DNA from: Ephydatia muelleri | Lineage: Eukaryota > Porifera > Demospongiae > Spongillida > Spongillidae | Direction of reading: 5' to 3' | NCBI GenBank assembly: GCA_013339895.1 | Contig: JABACO010000001.1 | Span: 34,169,480 to 34,233,479, forward strand | DNA length: 64,000 bases | Part shown: one piece after another, positions 21,838 to 33,433 of the stretch | Layout of the letters: each line of letters starts with the position of its first letter | How positions within the stretch are numbered: the first letter of the stretch is position 1 | Made by a program: the position numbers and the translations under genes | Notes under the pieces: model-generated | What the model was told of the DNA's origin: nothing | The model's database searches: none | The model's input: only the letters and a program-made list of their open reading frames with translations

Positions 21838-24800
21838 TCACAACCTTAGTTGGTCCAGTGTTCAGATTATTGCATGACGATAGGTCCCCGGTTGGTGCAG
21901 GTACACACCTACCCTGTGGGTACATAGAACAGCTCAGAGTCTGCCTCAAAGTGCTTTGCAACTCACAAGAATGGCACCCATCTCCCCTGAAAGTACAAAT
22001 GAGTTGTGGTCACACCCCCAGTGTTCCGGAACCGCGCGTGACGTTGGGTCCCTGGTTGGCACAGGTACACACCCACCCTGTGGGTACATGGAACAGCTCA
22101 GAGTCTGCCCCAAAGTGCTTTGCAACTCACAAGAATGGCACCCATCTCCATTGGTCAGCTTGTAAGTACTTATTAGTTGTGGTCACACCCCCAGTGTTCC
22201 AAATCCGCGCGTGACGTTGGGTCCCTGGTTGGCGCAGGTACACACCTACTCTGTGGGTACATGGAACAGCTCAGAGTCTGCCCCAAAGTGCTTTGCAACT
22301 CACAAGAATGGCACCCATCTCCATTGGTCAGCTTGTAAGTACTTATTAGTTGTGGTCACACCCCCAGTGTTCCAAATCTGCACGTGACGTTGGGTCCTTG
22401 GTTGGCACAGGTACACACCTACCCTGTGGGTACATGGAACAGCTCAGAGTGTGCCTCAAAGTGCTTTGCAACTCACAAGAATGGCACCCATCTTCACTGG
22501 TCAGCTTGTAAGTACTTATTAGTTGTGGTCACACCCCCAGTGTTCCAAATCCGCGCGTGACGTTGGGTCCCTGGTTGGCGCAGGTACACACCTACCCTGT
22601 GGGTACATGGAATAGCTCAGAGTCTGCCCCAAAGTGCTTTGCAACTCACAAGAATGGCACCCATCTTCACTGGTCAGCTTGTAAGTACTTATTAGTTGTG
22701 GTCACACCCCCAGTGTTCCAAATCCGCACGTGACGTTGGGTCCTTGGTTGGCACAGGTACACACCTACCCTGTGGGTACATGGAACAGCTCAGAGTGTGC
22801 CTCAAAGTGCTTTGCAACTCACAAGAATGGCACCCATCTCCATTGGTCAGCTTGTAAGTACTTATTAGTTGTGGTCACACCCCCAGTGTTCTGGATCCGC
22901 GCGTGACGTTGGGTCCCTGGTTGGCACAGGTACACACCTACCCTGTGGGTACATGGAACAGCTCAGAGTCTGCCTCAAAGTGCTTTGCAACTCACAAGAA
23001 TGGCACCCATCTCGATTGGTCAGCTTGTAAGTACTTATTAGTTGTGGTCACACCCCCAGTGTTCCAAATCCGCACGTGACGTTGGGTCCTTGGTTGGCAC
23101 AGGTACACACCTACCCTGTGGGTACATGGAACAGCTCAGAGTGTGCCTCAAAGTGCTTTGCAACTCACAAGAATGGCACCCATCTCGATTGGTCAGCTTG
23201 TAAGTACTTATTAGTTGTGGTCACACCCCCAGTGTTCTGGATCCGCGCGTGACGTTGGGTCCTTGGTTGGCACAGGTACACACCTACCCTGTGGGTACAT
23301 GGAACAGCTCAGAGTCTGCCCCAAAGTGCTTTGCAACTCACAAGAATGGCACCCATCTCCATTGGTCAGCTTGTAAGTACTTATTAGTTGTGGTCACACC
23401 CTCAGTGTTCCAAATCCGCACGTGACGTTGGGTCCCTGGTTGGCGCAGGTACACACCTACCCTGTGGGTACATGGAACAGCTCAGAGTCTGTCCCAAAGT
23501 GCTTTGCAACTCACAAGAATGGCACCCATCTTCACTGGTCAGCTTGTAAGTACTTATTAGTTGTGGTCACACCCCCAGTGTTCCAAATCCGCGCGTGACG
23601 TTGGGTCCCTGGTTGGCGCAGGTACACACCTACCCTGTGGGTACATGGAATAGCTCAGAGTCTGCCCCAAAGTGCTTTGCAACTCACAAGAATGGCACCC
23701 ATCTTCACTGGTCAGCTTGTAAGTACTTATTAGTTGTGGTCACACCCCCAGTGTTCCAAATCCGCGCGTGACGTTGGGTCCCTGGTTGGCGCAGGTACAC
23801 ACCTACCCTGTGGGTACATGGAATAGCTCAGAGTCTGCCCCAAAGTGCTTTGCAACTCACAAGAATGGCACCCATCTTCACTGGTCAGCTTGTAAGTACT
23901 TATTAGTTGTGGTCACACCCCCAGTGTTCCAAATCCGCACGTGACGTTGGGTCCTTGGTTGGCACAGGTACACACCTACCCTGTGGGTACATGGAACAGC
24001 TCAGAGTCTGCCCCAAAGTGCTTTGCAACTCACAAGAATGGCACCCATCTCCATTGGTCAGCTTGTAAGTACTTATTAGTTGTGGTCACACCCCCAGTGT
24101 TCTGGATCCGCGCGTGACGTTGGGTCCTTGGTTGGCACAGGTACACACCTACCCTGTGGGTACATGGAACAGCTCAGAGTGTGCCTCAAAGTGCTTTGCA
24201 ACTCACAAGAATGGCACCCATCTCCACTGATCAGTTTGAAAATTACTTATTAGTTGTGGTCACACCCCTAGTGCTCTGGATCCGCGCGTGACGTTGGGTC
24301 CTTGGTTGGCACAGGTACACACCTACCCTGTGGTTACATGGAATAGCTCAGAGTCTGCCCCAAAGTGCTTTGCAACTCACAAGAATGGCACCCATCTTCA
24401 CTGGTCAGCTTGTAAGTACTTATTAGTTGTGGTCACACCCCCAGTGTTCCAAATCCGCGCGTGACGTTGGGTCCCTGGTTGGCGCAGGTACACACCTACC
24501 CTGTGGGTACATGGAACAGCTCAGAGTCTGCCCCAAAGTGCTTTGCAACTCACAAGAATGGCACCCATCTTCACTGGTCAGCTTGTAAGTACTTATTAGT
24601 TGTGGTCACACCCCCAGTGTTCCAAATCCGCACGTGACGTTGGGTCCTTGGTTGGCACAGGTACACACCTACCCTGTGGGTACATGGAACAGCTCAGAGT
24701 GTGCCTCAAAGTGCTTTGCAACTCACAAGAATGGCACCCATCTCCATTGGTCAGCTTGTAAGTACTTATTAGTTGTGGTCACACCCCCAGTGTTCTGGAT

Positions 24801-27800
24801 CCGCGCGTGACGTTGGGTCCCTGGTTGGCACAGGTACACACCTACCCTGTGGGTACATGGAACAGCTCAGAGTGTGCCTCAAAGTGCTTTGCAACTCACA
24901 AGAATGGCACCCATCTCGATTGGTCAGCTTGTAAGTACTTATTAGTTGTGGTCACACCCCCAGTGTTCTGGATCCGCGCGTGACGTTGGGTCCTTGGTTG
25001 GAACAGGTACACACCTACCCTGTGGGTACATGGAACAGCTCAGAGTCTGCCCCAAAGTGCTTTGCAACTCACAAGAATGGCACCCATCTCCATTGGTCAG
25101 CTTGTAAGTACTTATTAGTTGTGGTCACACCCTCAGTGTTCCAAATCCGCACGTGACATTGGGTCCCTGGTTGGCGCAGGTACACACCTACCCTGTGGGT
25201 ACATGGAACAGCTCAGAGTCTGTCCCAAAGTGCTTTGCAACTCACAAGAATGGCACCCATCTTCACTGGTCAGCTTGTAAGTACTTATTAGTTGTGGTCA
25301 CACCCCCAGTGTTCCAAATCCACACGTGACGATGGGTCCTTGGTTGGCACAGGTACACACCTACCCTGTGGGTACATGGAACAGCTCAGAGTGTGCCTCA
25401 AAGTGCTTTGCAACTCACAAGAATGGCACCCATCTCGATTGGTCAGCTTGTAGGTACTTATTAGTTGTGGTCACACCCCCAGTGTTCTGGATCCGCGCGT
25501 GACGTTGGGTCCCTGGTTGGCACAGGTACACACCTACCCTGTGGGTACATGGAACAGCTCAGAGTCTGCCTCAAAGTGCTTTGCAACTCACAAGAATGGC
25601 ACCCATCTCGATTGGTCAGCTTGTAAGTACTTATTAGTTGTGGTCACACCCCCAGTGTTCTGGATCGGCGCGTGACGTTGGGTCCTTGGTTGGCACAGGT
25701 ACACACCTACCCTGTGGGTACATGGAACAGCTCAGAGTCTGCCCCAAAGTGCTTTGCAACTCACAAGAATGGCACCCATCTTCACTGGTTAGCTTGTAAG
25801 TACTTATTAGTTGTGGTCACACCCCCAGTGTTCCAAATCCGCGCGTGACGTTGGGTCCCTGGTTGGCGCAGGTACACACCTACCCTGTGGGTACATGGAA
25901 CAGCTCAGAGTCTGCCCCAAAGTGCTTTGCAACTCACAAGAATGGCACCCATCTTCACTGGTCAGCTTGTAAGTACTTATTAGTTGTGGTCACACCCCCA
26001 GTGTTCTGGATCCGCACGTGACGTTGGGTCCTTGGTTGGCGCAGGTACACACCTACCCTGTGGGTACATGGAACAGCTCAGAGTGTGCCTCAAAGTGCTT
26101 TGCAACTCACAAGAATAGCACCCATCTCGATTGGTCAGCTTGTAAGTACTTATTAGTTGTGGTCACACCCCCAGTGTTCTGGATCCGCGCGTGACGTTGG
26201 GTCCCTGGTTGGCACAGGTACACACCTACCCTGTGGGTACATGGAACAGCTCAGAGTCTGCCTCAAAGTGCTTTGCAACTCACAAGAATGGCACCCATCT
26301 CGATTGGTCAGCTTGTAAGTACTTATTAGTTGTGGTCACACCCCCAGTGTTCTGGATCCGCGCGTGACGTTGGGTCCTTGGTTGGCACAGGTACACACCT
26401 ACCCTGTGGGTACATGGAATAGCTCAGAGTCTGCCCCAAAGTGCTTTGCAACTCACAAGAATGGCACCCATCTCCATTGGTCAGCTTGTAAGTACTTATT
26501 AGTTGTGGTCACACCCCCAGTGTTCCAAATCCGCGCATGACGTTGGGTCCCTGGTTGGCGCAGGTACACACCTACCCTGTGGGTACATGGAACAGCTCAG
26601 AGTCTGCTCCAAAGTGCTTTGCAACTCACAAGAATGGCACCCATCTTCACTGGTCAGCTTGTAAGAACTTATTAGTTGTGGTCACACCCCCAGTGTTCTG
26701 GATCCACACGTGACGATGGGTCCTTGGTTGGCACAGGTACACACCTACCCTGTGGGTACATGGAACAGCTCAGAGTGTGCCTCAAAGTGCTTTGCAACTC
26801 ACAAGAATGGCACCCATCTCGATTGGTCAGCTTGTAGGTACTTATTAGTTGTGGTCACACCCCCAGTGTTCTGGATCCGCGCGTGACGTTGGGTCCCTGG
26901 TTGGCACAGGTACACACCTACCCTGTGGGTACATGGAACAGCTCAGAGTCTGCCTCAAAGTGCTTTGCAACTCACAAGAATGGCACCCATCTCGATTGGT
27001 CAGCTTGTAAGTACTTATTAGTTGTGGTCACACCCCCAGTGTTCTGGATCGGCACGTGACGTTGGGTCCTTGGTTGGCACAGGTACACACCTACCCTGTG
27101 GGTACATGGAACAGCTCAGAGTCTGCCCCAAAGTGCTTTGCAACTCACAAGAATGGCACCCATCTTCACTGGTCAGCTTGTAAGTACTTATTAGTTGTGG
27201 TCACACCCCCAGTGTTCCAAATCCGCGCGTGACGTTGGGTCCCTGGTTGGCGCAGGTACACACCTACCCTGTGGGTACATGGAACAGCTCAGAGTCTGCC
27301 CCAAAGTGCTTTGCAACTCACAAGAATGGCACCCATCTTCACTGGTCAGCTTGTAAGTACTTATTAGTTGTGGTCACACCCCCAGTGTTCTGGATCCGCG
27401 CGTGACGTTGGGTCCCTGGTTGGAACAGGTACACACCTACCCTGTGGGTACATGGAACAGCTCAGAGTGTGCCTCAAAGTGCTTTGCAACTCACAAGAAT
27501 GGCACCCATCTCGATTGGTCAGCTTGTAAGTACTTATTAGTTGTGGTCACACCCCCAGTGTTCTGGATCCGCGCGTGACGTTGGGTCCTTGGTTGGCACA
27601 GGTACACACCTACCTTGTGGGTACATGGAACAGCTCAGAGTCTGCCCCAAAGTGCTTTGCAACTCACAAGAATGGCACCCATCTCCATTGGTCAGCTTGT
27701 AAGTACTTATTAGTTGTGGTCACACCCCCAGTGTTCTGGATCCGCGCGTGACGTTGGGTCCTTGGTTGGCACAGGTACACACCTACCTTGTGGGTACATG

Positions 27801-30800
27801 GAACAGCTCAGAGTCTGCCCCAAAGTGCTTTGCAACTCACAAGAATGGCACCCATCTCCATTGGTCAGCTTGTAAGTACTTATTAGTTGTGGTCACACCC
27901 CCAGTGTTCTGGATCCGCGCGTGACGTTGGGTCCTTGGTTGGCGCAGGTACACACCTACCCTGTGGGTACATGGAATAGCTCAGAGTCTGCCCCAAAGTG
28001 CTTTGCAACTCACAAGAATGGCACCCATCTCCATTGGTCAGCTTGTAAGTACTTATTAGTTGTGGTCACACCCTCAGTGTTCCAAATCCGCACGTGACGT
28101 TGGGTCCCTGGTTGGCGCAGGTACACACCTACCCTGTGGGTACATGGAATAGCTCAGAGTCTGCCCCAAAGTGCTTTGCAACTCACAAGAATGGCACCCA
28201 TCTTCACTGGTCAGCTTGTAAGTACTTATTAGTTGTGGTCACACCCCCAGTGTTCCAAATCCGCACGTGACGTTGGGTCCTTGGTTGGCACAGGTACACA
28301 CCTACCCTGTGGGTACATGGAACAGCTCAGAGTGTGCCTCAAAGTGCTTTGCAACTCACAAGAATGGCACCCATCTCGATTGGTCAGCTTGTAAGTACTT
28401 ATTAGTTGTGGTCACACCCCCAGTGTTCTGGATCCGCGCGTGACGTTGGGTCCTTGGTTGGCACAGGTACACACCTACCTTGTGGGTACATGGAACAGCT
28501 CAGAGTCTGCCCCAAAGTGCTTTGCAACTCACAAGAATGGCACCCATCTCCATTGGTCAGCTTGTAAGTACTTATTAGTTGTGGTCACACCCCCAGTGTT
28601 CTGGATCCGCGCGTGACGTTGGGTCCTTGGTTGGCACAGGTACACACCTACCTTGTGGGTACATGGAACAGCTCAGAGTCTGCCCCAAAGTGCTTTGCAA
28701 CTCACAAGAATGGCACCCATCTCCATTGGTCAGCTTGTAAGTACTTATTAGTTGTGGTCACACCCCCAGTGTTCTGGATCCGCGCGTGACGTTGGGTCCT
28801 TGGTTGGCGCAGGTACACACCTACCCTGTGGGTACATGGAATAGCTCAGAGTCTGCCCCAAAGTGCTTTGCAACTCACAAGAATGGCACCCATCTCCATT
28901 GGTCAGCTTGTAAGTACTTATTAGTTGTGGTCACACCCTCAGTGTTCCAAATCCGCACGTGACGTTGGGTCCCTGGTTGGCGCAGGTACACACCTACCCT
29001 GTGGGTACATGGAATAGCTCAGAGTCTGCCCCAAAGTGCTTTGCAACTCACAAGAATGGCACCCATCTTCACTGGTCAGCTTGTAAGTACTTATTAGTTG
29101 TGGTCACACCCCCAGTGTTCCAAATCCGCACGTGACGTTGGGTCCTTGGTTGGCACAGGTACACACCTACCCTGTGGGTACATGGAACAGCTCAGAGTGT
29201 GCCTCAAAGTGCTTTGCAACTCACAAGAATGGCACCCATCTCCATTGGTCAGCTTGTAAGTACTTATTAGTTGTGGTCACACCCCCAGTGTTCTGGATCC
29301 GCGCGTGACGTTGGGTCCCTGGTTGGCACAGGTACACACCTACCCTGTGGGTACATGGAACAGCTCAGAGTGTGCCTCAAAGTGCTTTGCAACTCACAAG
29401 AATGGCACCCATCTCGATTGGTCAGCTTGTAAGTACTTATTAGTTGTGGTCACACCCCCAGTGTTCTGGATCCGCGCGTGACGTTGGGTCCTTGGTTGGA
29501 ACAGGTACACACCTACCCTGTGGGTACATGGAACAGCTCAGAGTCTGCCCCAAAGTGCTTTGCAACTCACAAGAATGGCACCCATCTCCATTGGTCAGCT
29601 TGTAAGTACTTATTAGTTGTGGTCACACCCTCAGTGTTCCAAATCCGCACGTGACGTTGGGTCCCTGGTTGGCGCAGGTACACACCTACCCTGTGGGTAC
29701 ATGGAACAGCTCAGAGTCTGTCCCAAAGTGCTTTGCAACTCACAAGAATGGCACCCATCTTCACTGGTCAGCTTGTAAGTACTTATTAGTTGTGGTCACA
29801 CCCCCAGTGTTCCAAATCCGCGCGTGACGTTGGGTCCCTGGTTGGCGCAGGTACACACCTACCCTGTGGGTACATGGAATAGCTCAGAGTCTGCCCCAAA
29901 GTGCTTTGCAACTCACAAGAATGGCACCCATCTTCACTGGTCAGCTTGTAAGTACTTATTAGTTGTGGTCACACCCCCAGTGTTCCAAATCCGCACGTGA
30001 CGTTGGGTCCTTGGTTGGCACAGGTACACACCTACCCTGTGGGTACATGGAACAGCTCAGAGTCTGCCCCAAAGTGCTTTGCAACTCACAAGAATGGCAC
30101 CCATCTCCATTGGTCAGCTTGTAAGTACTTATTAGTTGTGGTCACACCCCCAGTGTTCTGGATCCGCGCGTGACGTTGGGTCCTTGGTTGGCACAGGTAC
30201 ACACCTACCCTGTGGGTACATGGAACAGCTCAGAGTGTGCCTCAAAGTGCTTTGCAACTCACAAGAATGGCACCCATCTCCACTGATCAGTTTGAAAATT
30301 ACTTATTAGTTGTGGTCACACCCCTAGTGCTCTGGATCCGCGTGTGACGTTGGGTCCTTGGTTGGCACAGGTACACACCTACCCTGTGGGTACATGGAAT
30401 AGCTCAGAGTCTGCCCCAAAGTGCTTTGCAACTCACAAGAATGGCACCCATCTCCATTGGTCAGCTTGTAAGTACTTATTAGTTGTGGTCACACCCCCAG
30501 TGTTCCAAATCCGCGCGTGACGTTGGGTCCTTGGTTGGCGCAGGTACACACCTTCCCTGTGGGTACATGGAACAGCTCAGAGTCTGCCCCAAAGTGCTTT
30601 GCAACTCACAAGAATGGCACCCATCTCAACTGATCAGCTTGAAAATTACTTATTAGTTGTGGTCACACCCCCAGTGTTCCAAATCCGCGCGTGACGTTGG
30701 GTCCCTGGTTGGCACAGGTACACACCTACCCTGTGGGTACATGGAACAGCTCAGAGTCTGCCTCAAAGTGCTTTGCAACTCACAAGAATGGCACCCATCT

Positions 30801-31049
30801 CCACTGGTGAGCTTGAAACTACTTAGTAGTTGTGGTCACACCCCCAGTGTTCCGGATCCGTGCGTGACGTTGGGTCCCTGGTTGGCACAGGTACACACCT
30901 ACCCTGTGGGTGGGTACATGGAACAGCTTGTAAGGCTTTGTAGTTGTGGCCATACTCCTAGCTAGTCCAGTGTTCAGGATCCGCGCGTGGCCTTGAGTCT
31001 TTGGTTAGCACAGGTAGTACACTTCTACCCTGTGGCTACATATAGCTCA
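21838..31049. repeat. 173-bp satellite array, about 53 units, with higher-order structure
   Basis: The spacing of the marker tattagttgtggtcacaccc is 173 bp in successive units (22171, 22344, 22517, 22690). Variants fall into classes: gttccaaatccgcgcg versus gttctggatccgcgcg, ggcgcagg versus ggcacagg, and tctccattgg, tcttcactgg or tctcgattgg. Groups of variants recur as blocks: the taccttgtgg variant sits at 27611, 27784, 28476 and 28649 (a 5-unit period), and a rare unit with cactgatcagtttgaaaatt occurs at about 24221 and 30277 (35 units apart). Both outer ends are degenerate. Because 173 is not a multiple of 3, no long frame crosses units. Confidence 0.95.
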
Positions 31050-31337
31050 CCACAACTTCGTTTTGTATTGTGTTTGCTTACGTTTACAAATGATTGACGT
31101 GACTATATTAAACACGCGCTTATGACGCCCGCCGCGTGAGGAATGCTAAGTTTATTCATTTTTGAATGTGGTGCTGAGGAATGTGGTGCTAGCTTCCAAG
31201 CGGTAATCTCATTACTGTGCGTGTTCATCAAAGCCTATTGGAGTGAAAATACCGAGGTAATTATGGGCGCTCACAAGTAAACACAGCCTGAAATATGAAA
31301 TTCCAAATGAAGTACAATAGAGCAATTTGTGTAAGCC

Positions 31338-31750
31338 CTCCTGAGTCTTACTGCAGTCAAGCACTCCAGAGTCTTACTGCAGTATAGATAGCCTCACATT
31401 TCTGAAGTGGACCATGGCTAGTAGAAACCTTGATGTTTCAAACTGGATGTTAGGTACATGAGCAGTTAGTACAAGCAGTCCTGAGTCTTACTGAAGTATA
31501 GCCTCACATTCGTATCTCTTGCACCCTTCTACAGAGGCCATGCCAAGTGTGTGAGGTCTAGATGGCTGACATCACCAAAGTAGACCGTGGCTAGTAGGGG
31601 CCCTGATGTTTCAAACTGGATGTTAGGTACCTAAGCAGTTATTAAAAGCACCCCTGAGTCTTACTGCAGTATAGCCTCACATTTGTATCTCTTGCACCCT
31701 CCTACAGAGGCCATGCCAAGTGTGTGAGGTCAAGATGGCTGACATCACTG
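31338..31750. repeat. Tandem duplication, about 185 bp, two to three units
   Basis: Units share gagtcttactgcagtatag, ctcttgcacccttctacaga, gccatgccaagtgtgtgagg and gatgtttcaaactggatgtt. The flanking 31050-31337 and 31750-32227 show no recognised gene; a short minus frame at 31702-31950 has no family. Confidence 0.75.
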
Positions 31751-32227
31751 AAAGGGGTGCTGATTTCCATGGACTCTGATACTTTTGAACTCACACAAGG
31801 TCCACATTCTATTAGTGTTTGTAATTTTCTTCCAACTGCCATATAATCTGAGTGTCTGCCTTTTCCCTTTGCAAGGTCGTTTTCAAATGTTGTCGATTCA
31901 TGGCATGCGTCACTGACTTCAGTGCAGTTTACATCACTGTTGTGAACCATAAATCGTGACTATTTGGCTTGCACATTGGAAGTATTTTAGAAATTTTTCG
32001 TACTGTGCTTTTTTAAAAAATTACTCTATCACCTTATTTGTTAACTGTGGTGTTGATGTGGTCAATTAGGGGGCGGGGGGCTCGAGCTCTCCTATCAAGC
32101 GAACGTGTACCTTCCTCTATTTGCATAAATGCAATACTGGTCTGTCACGTGGCTTTGGCACTTATTTTTCAAGACATGGTAAGGTTTTTGTAGCTCTTTA
32201 TGCTATAGAGAACTTTGTTAATCGTCA

Positions 32228-32645
32228 TTGATGCAGCCTAGGCGAAAGGAGAAGTATTTATTTGAGCTAGAACGAGTTGCAGCTGTCCTAAAGGAGAACG
32301 GTTTACCTCAACCAAACGCATCACGATTTCCACCTCATGGGTATTGGTACTTGGTGGCTCGATCACTTTCAGGCCTTAAAAACCCATCATCGAGGTACAT
32401 TGATGCAGTGTATCGATTTTGGTAAGACCATAAAGAAACCCTTTGAGTTCAACGGGCTCCAGAGAGTCAGTCGAGATGGTTTCAGCAGAAGTTGCTGCAG
32501 AAGAGCTTAGCACACCAAGGAAGTGAAAGTTTACTATATTAACAGTATTAAAATCTATTTCACTGCACCACAGCAGCACAAAACAAATATAGTTGAAGAT
32601 GAAAGTTCTGAAACATCGGCATGTACTGTTAGAGAAGAGATTGAG
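32228..32645 (+). CDS. Hypothetical short-exon gene fragment
   Basis: An open stretch from an ATG at 32228 (RRKEKYLFELERVAAVLKEN, then PPHGYWYLVARSLSG) runs to a possible donor at about 32422 (ttttggtaagacc). A second exon-like piece near 32594-32646 (VEDESSETSACTVREEIE) has an atatag acceptor and a gtaaca donor. The word GYWYLxA also occurs in the hypothetical gene near 21200, which may mean a shared family. No function can be assigned. Confidence 0.3.
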
Positions 32646-32649
32646 GTAA

Positions 32650-33299
32650 CAATGATGTTACAATTATTTCCGATGTATGATAATTTGTCATCATATATAT
32701 GATCTTTTTAAAAAGCCCCTTACAGTCCAATGCCCATTCTACACTGAAGGTTATACATATTGATGCATACTATGGTTCTGTATGTGAATGCTTGACCACT
32801 ATCATGGACTAGGATCAAAGCCTGAGCGTTTGAGTGAGTATTTTGGATAATTGAGGATATTGATGCTTTCAAAGCAAATTTAGAATCAGTGAATGCTATC
32901 AGCAACACTCAAATGTACTTGGACTTTTCGTGCATGGATGCAATCGGACCATTGAACTCGCACAGCAATTCGGCCGTCCGCACGCGGGTGATTACAAACT
33001 ACGTATTCAGTCATGCATCCGTGCATATCACAAAGCGTGCACTCACGATTAACGTAGTCCCATTATTTCACCGCCCAATCCTGTACGGGAATATCATTAA
33101 ACGGCCATTTAACCCTCTCCTCACGTGTGATTGAATTTGAATTCGAATACCTCTTTTAAGTTTGCAACACGCCGAGGCTACAGCTGCAGTAGAGGACAGG
33201 TCCCACGAATTTTTAATTAAGGTATGTGAGGTCAAAAAAAGCTAGTTTTCTAATGCCTGAAACCGAGAACAATGTGCACTCGTTGTCGCTCAGGGGTCA
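32650..33299. other. No recognisable gene
   Basis: No convincing coding or repeat structure was seen. Confidence 0.45.
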
Positions 33300-33433
33300 G
33301 AACAAGGCTATAGATAGTTGTATGTACTCACATTGGTCTGAGGCCTCACCACAGTGGTCTTCTTAGGGTGATGTGATTCGGAAGGGTGTGGCTATCTTCG
33401 GTGAGTAATTTGTCTCTAGATCTAATAATGGTA
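33300..33433. repeat. Left unit of the 145-bp tandem repeat, split by the Tigger element
   Basis: cacattggtctgaggcctca, then gaagggtgtggctatcttcg and gtgagtaattt, matches the units at 35985-36790 with divergence. The match stops at taataatggta, exactly where the Tigger element begins. Confidence 0.75.

Larger units (their letters stand above)
19247..31207. other. 12-kb block bounded by perfect 44-bp inverted repeats
   Basis: The arms at 19247-19290 and 31164-31207 are perfect inverted copies over 44 bp; the left arm reads attaccgcttggaagctagc and onward. The block contains minus-strand hypothetical coding pieces, a minisatellite and the 173-bp satellite. A TA occurs at each outer edge if the termini are taken as CCGCTTGG. 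Either this is one large mobile element that acquired or generated the satellite, or the arms are two separate copies of a short dispersed repeat in opposite orientation. Confidence 0.5.

Noticed and set aside
21858-22214. Open frames at the satellite edges (also 30657-30965)
   Set aside because: They span satellite monomers, have no domain and vanish inside the array because 173 bp is not a multiple of three.
21838-31049. CRISPR-like array
   Set aside because: Units are contiguous 173-bp monomers without unique spacers, in a clearly eukaryotic context.
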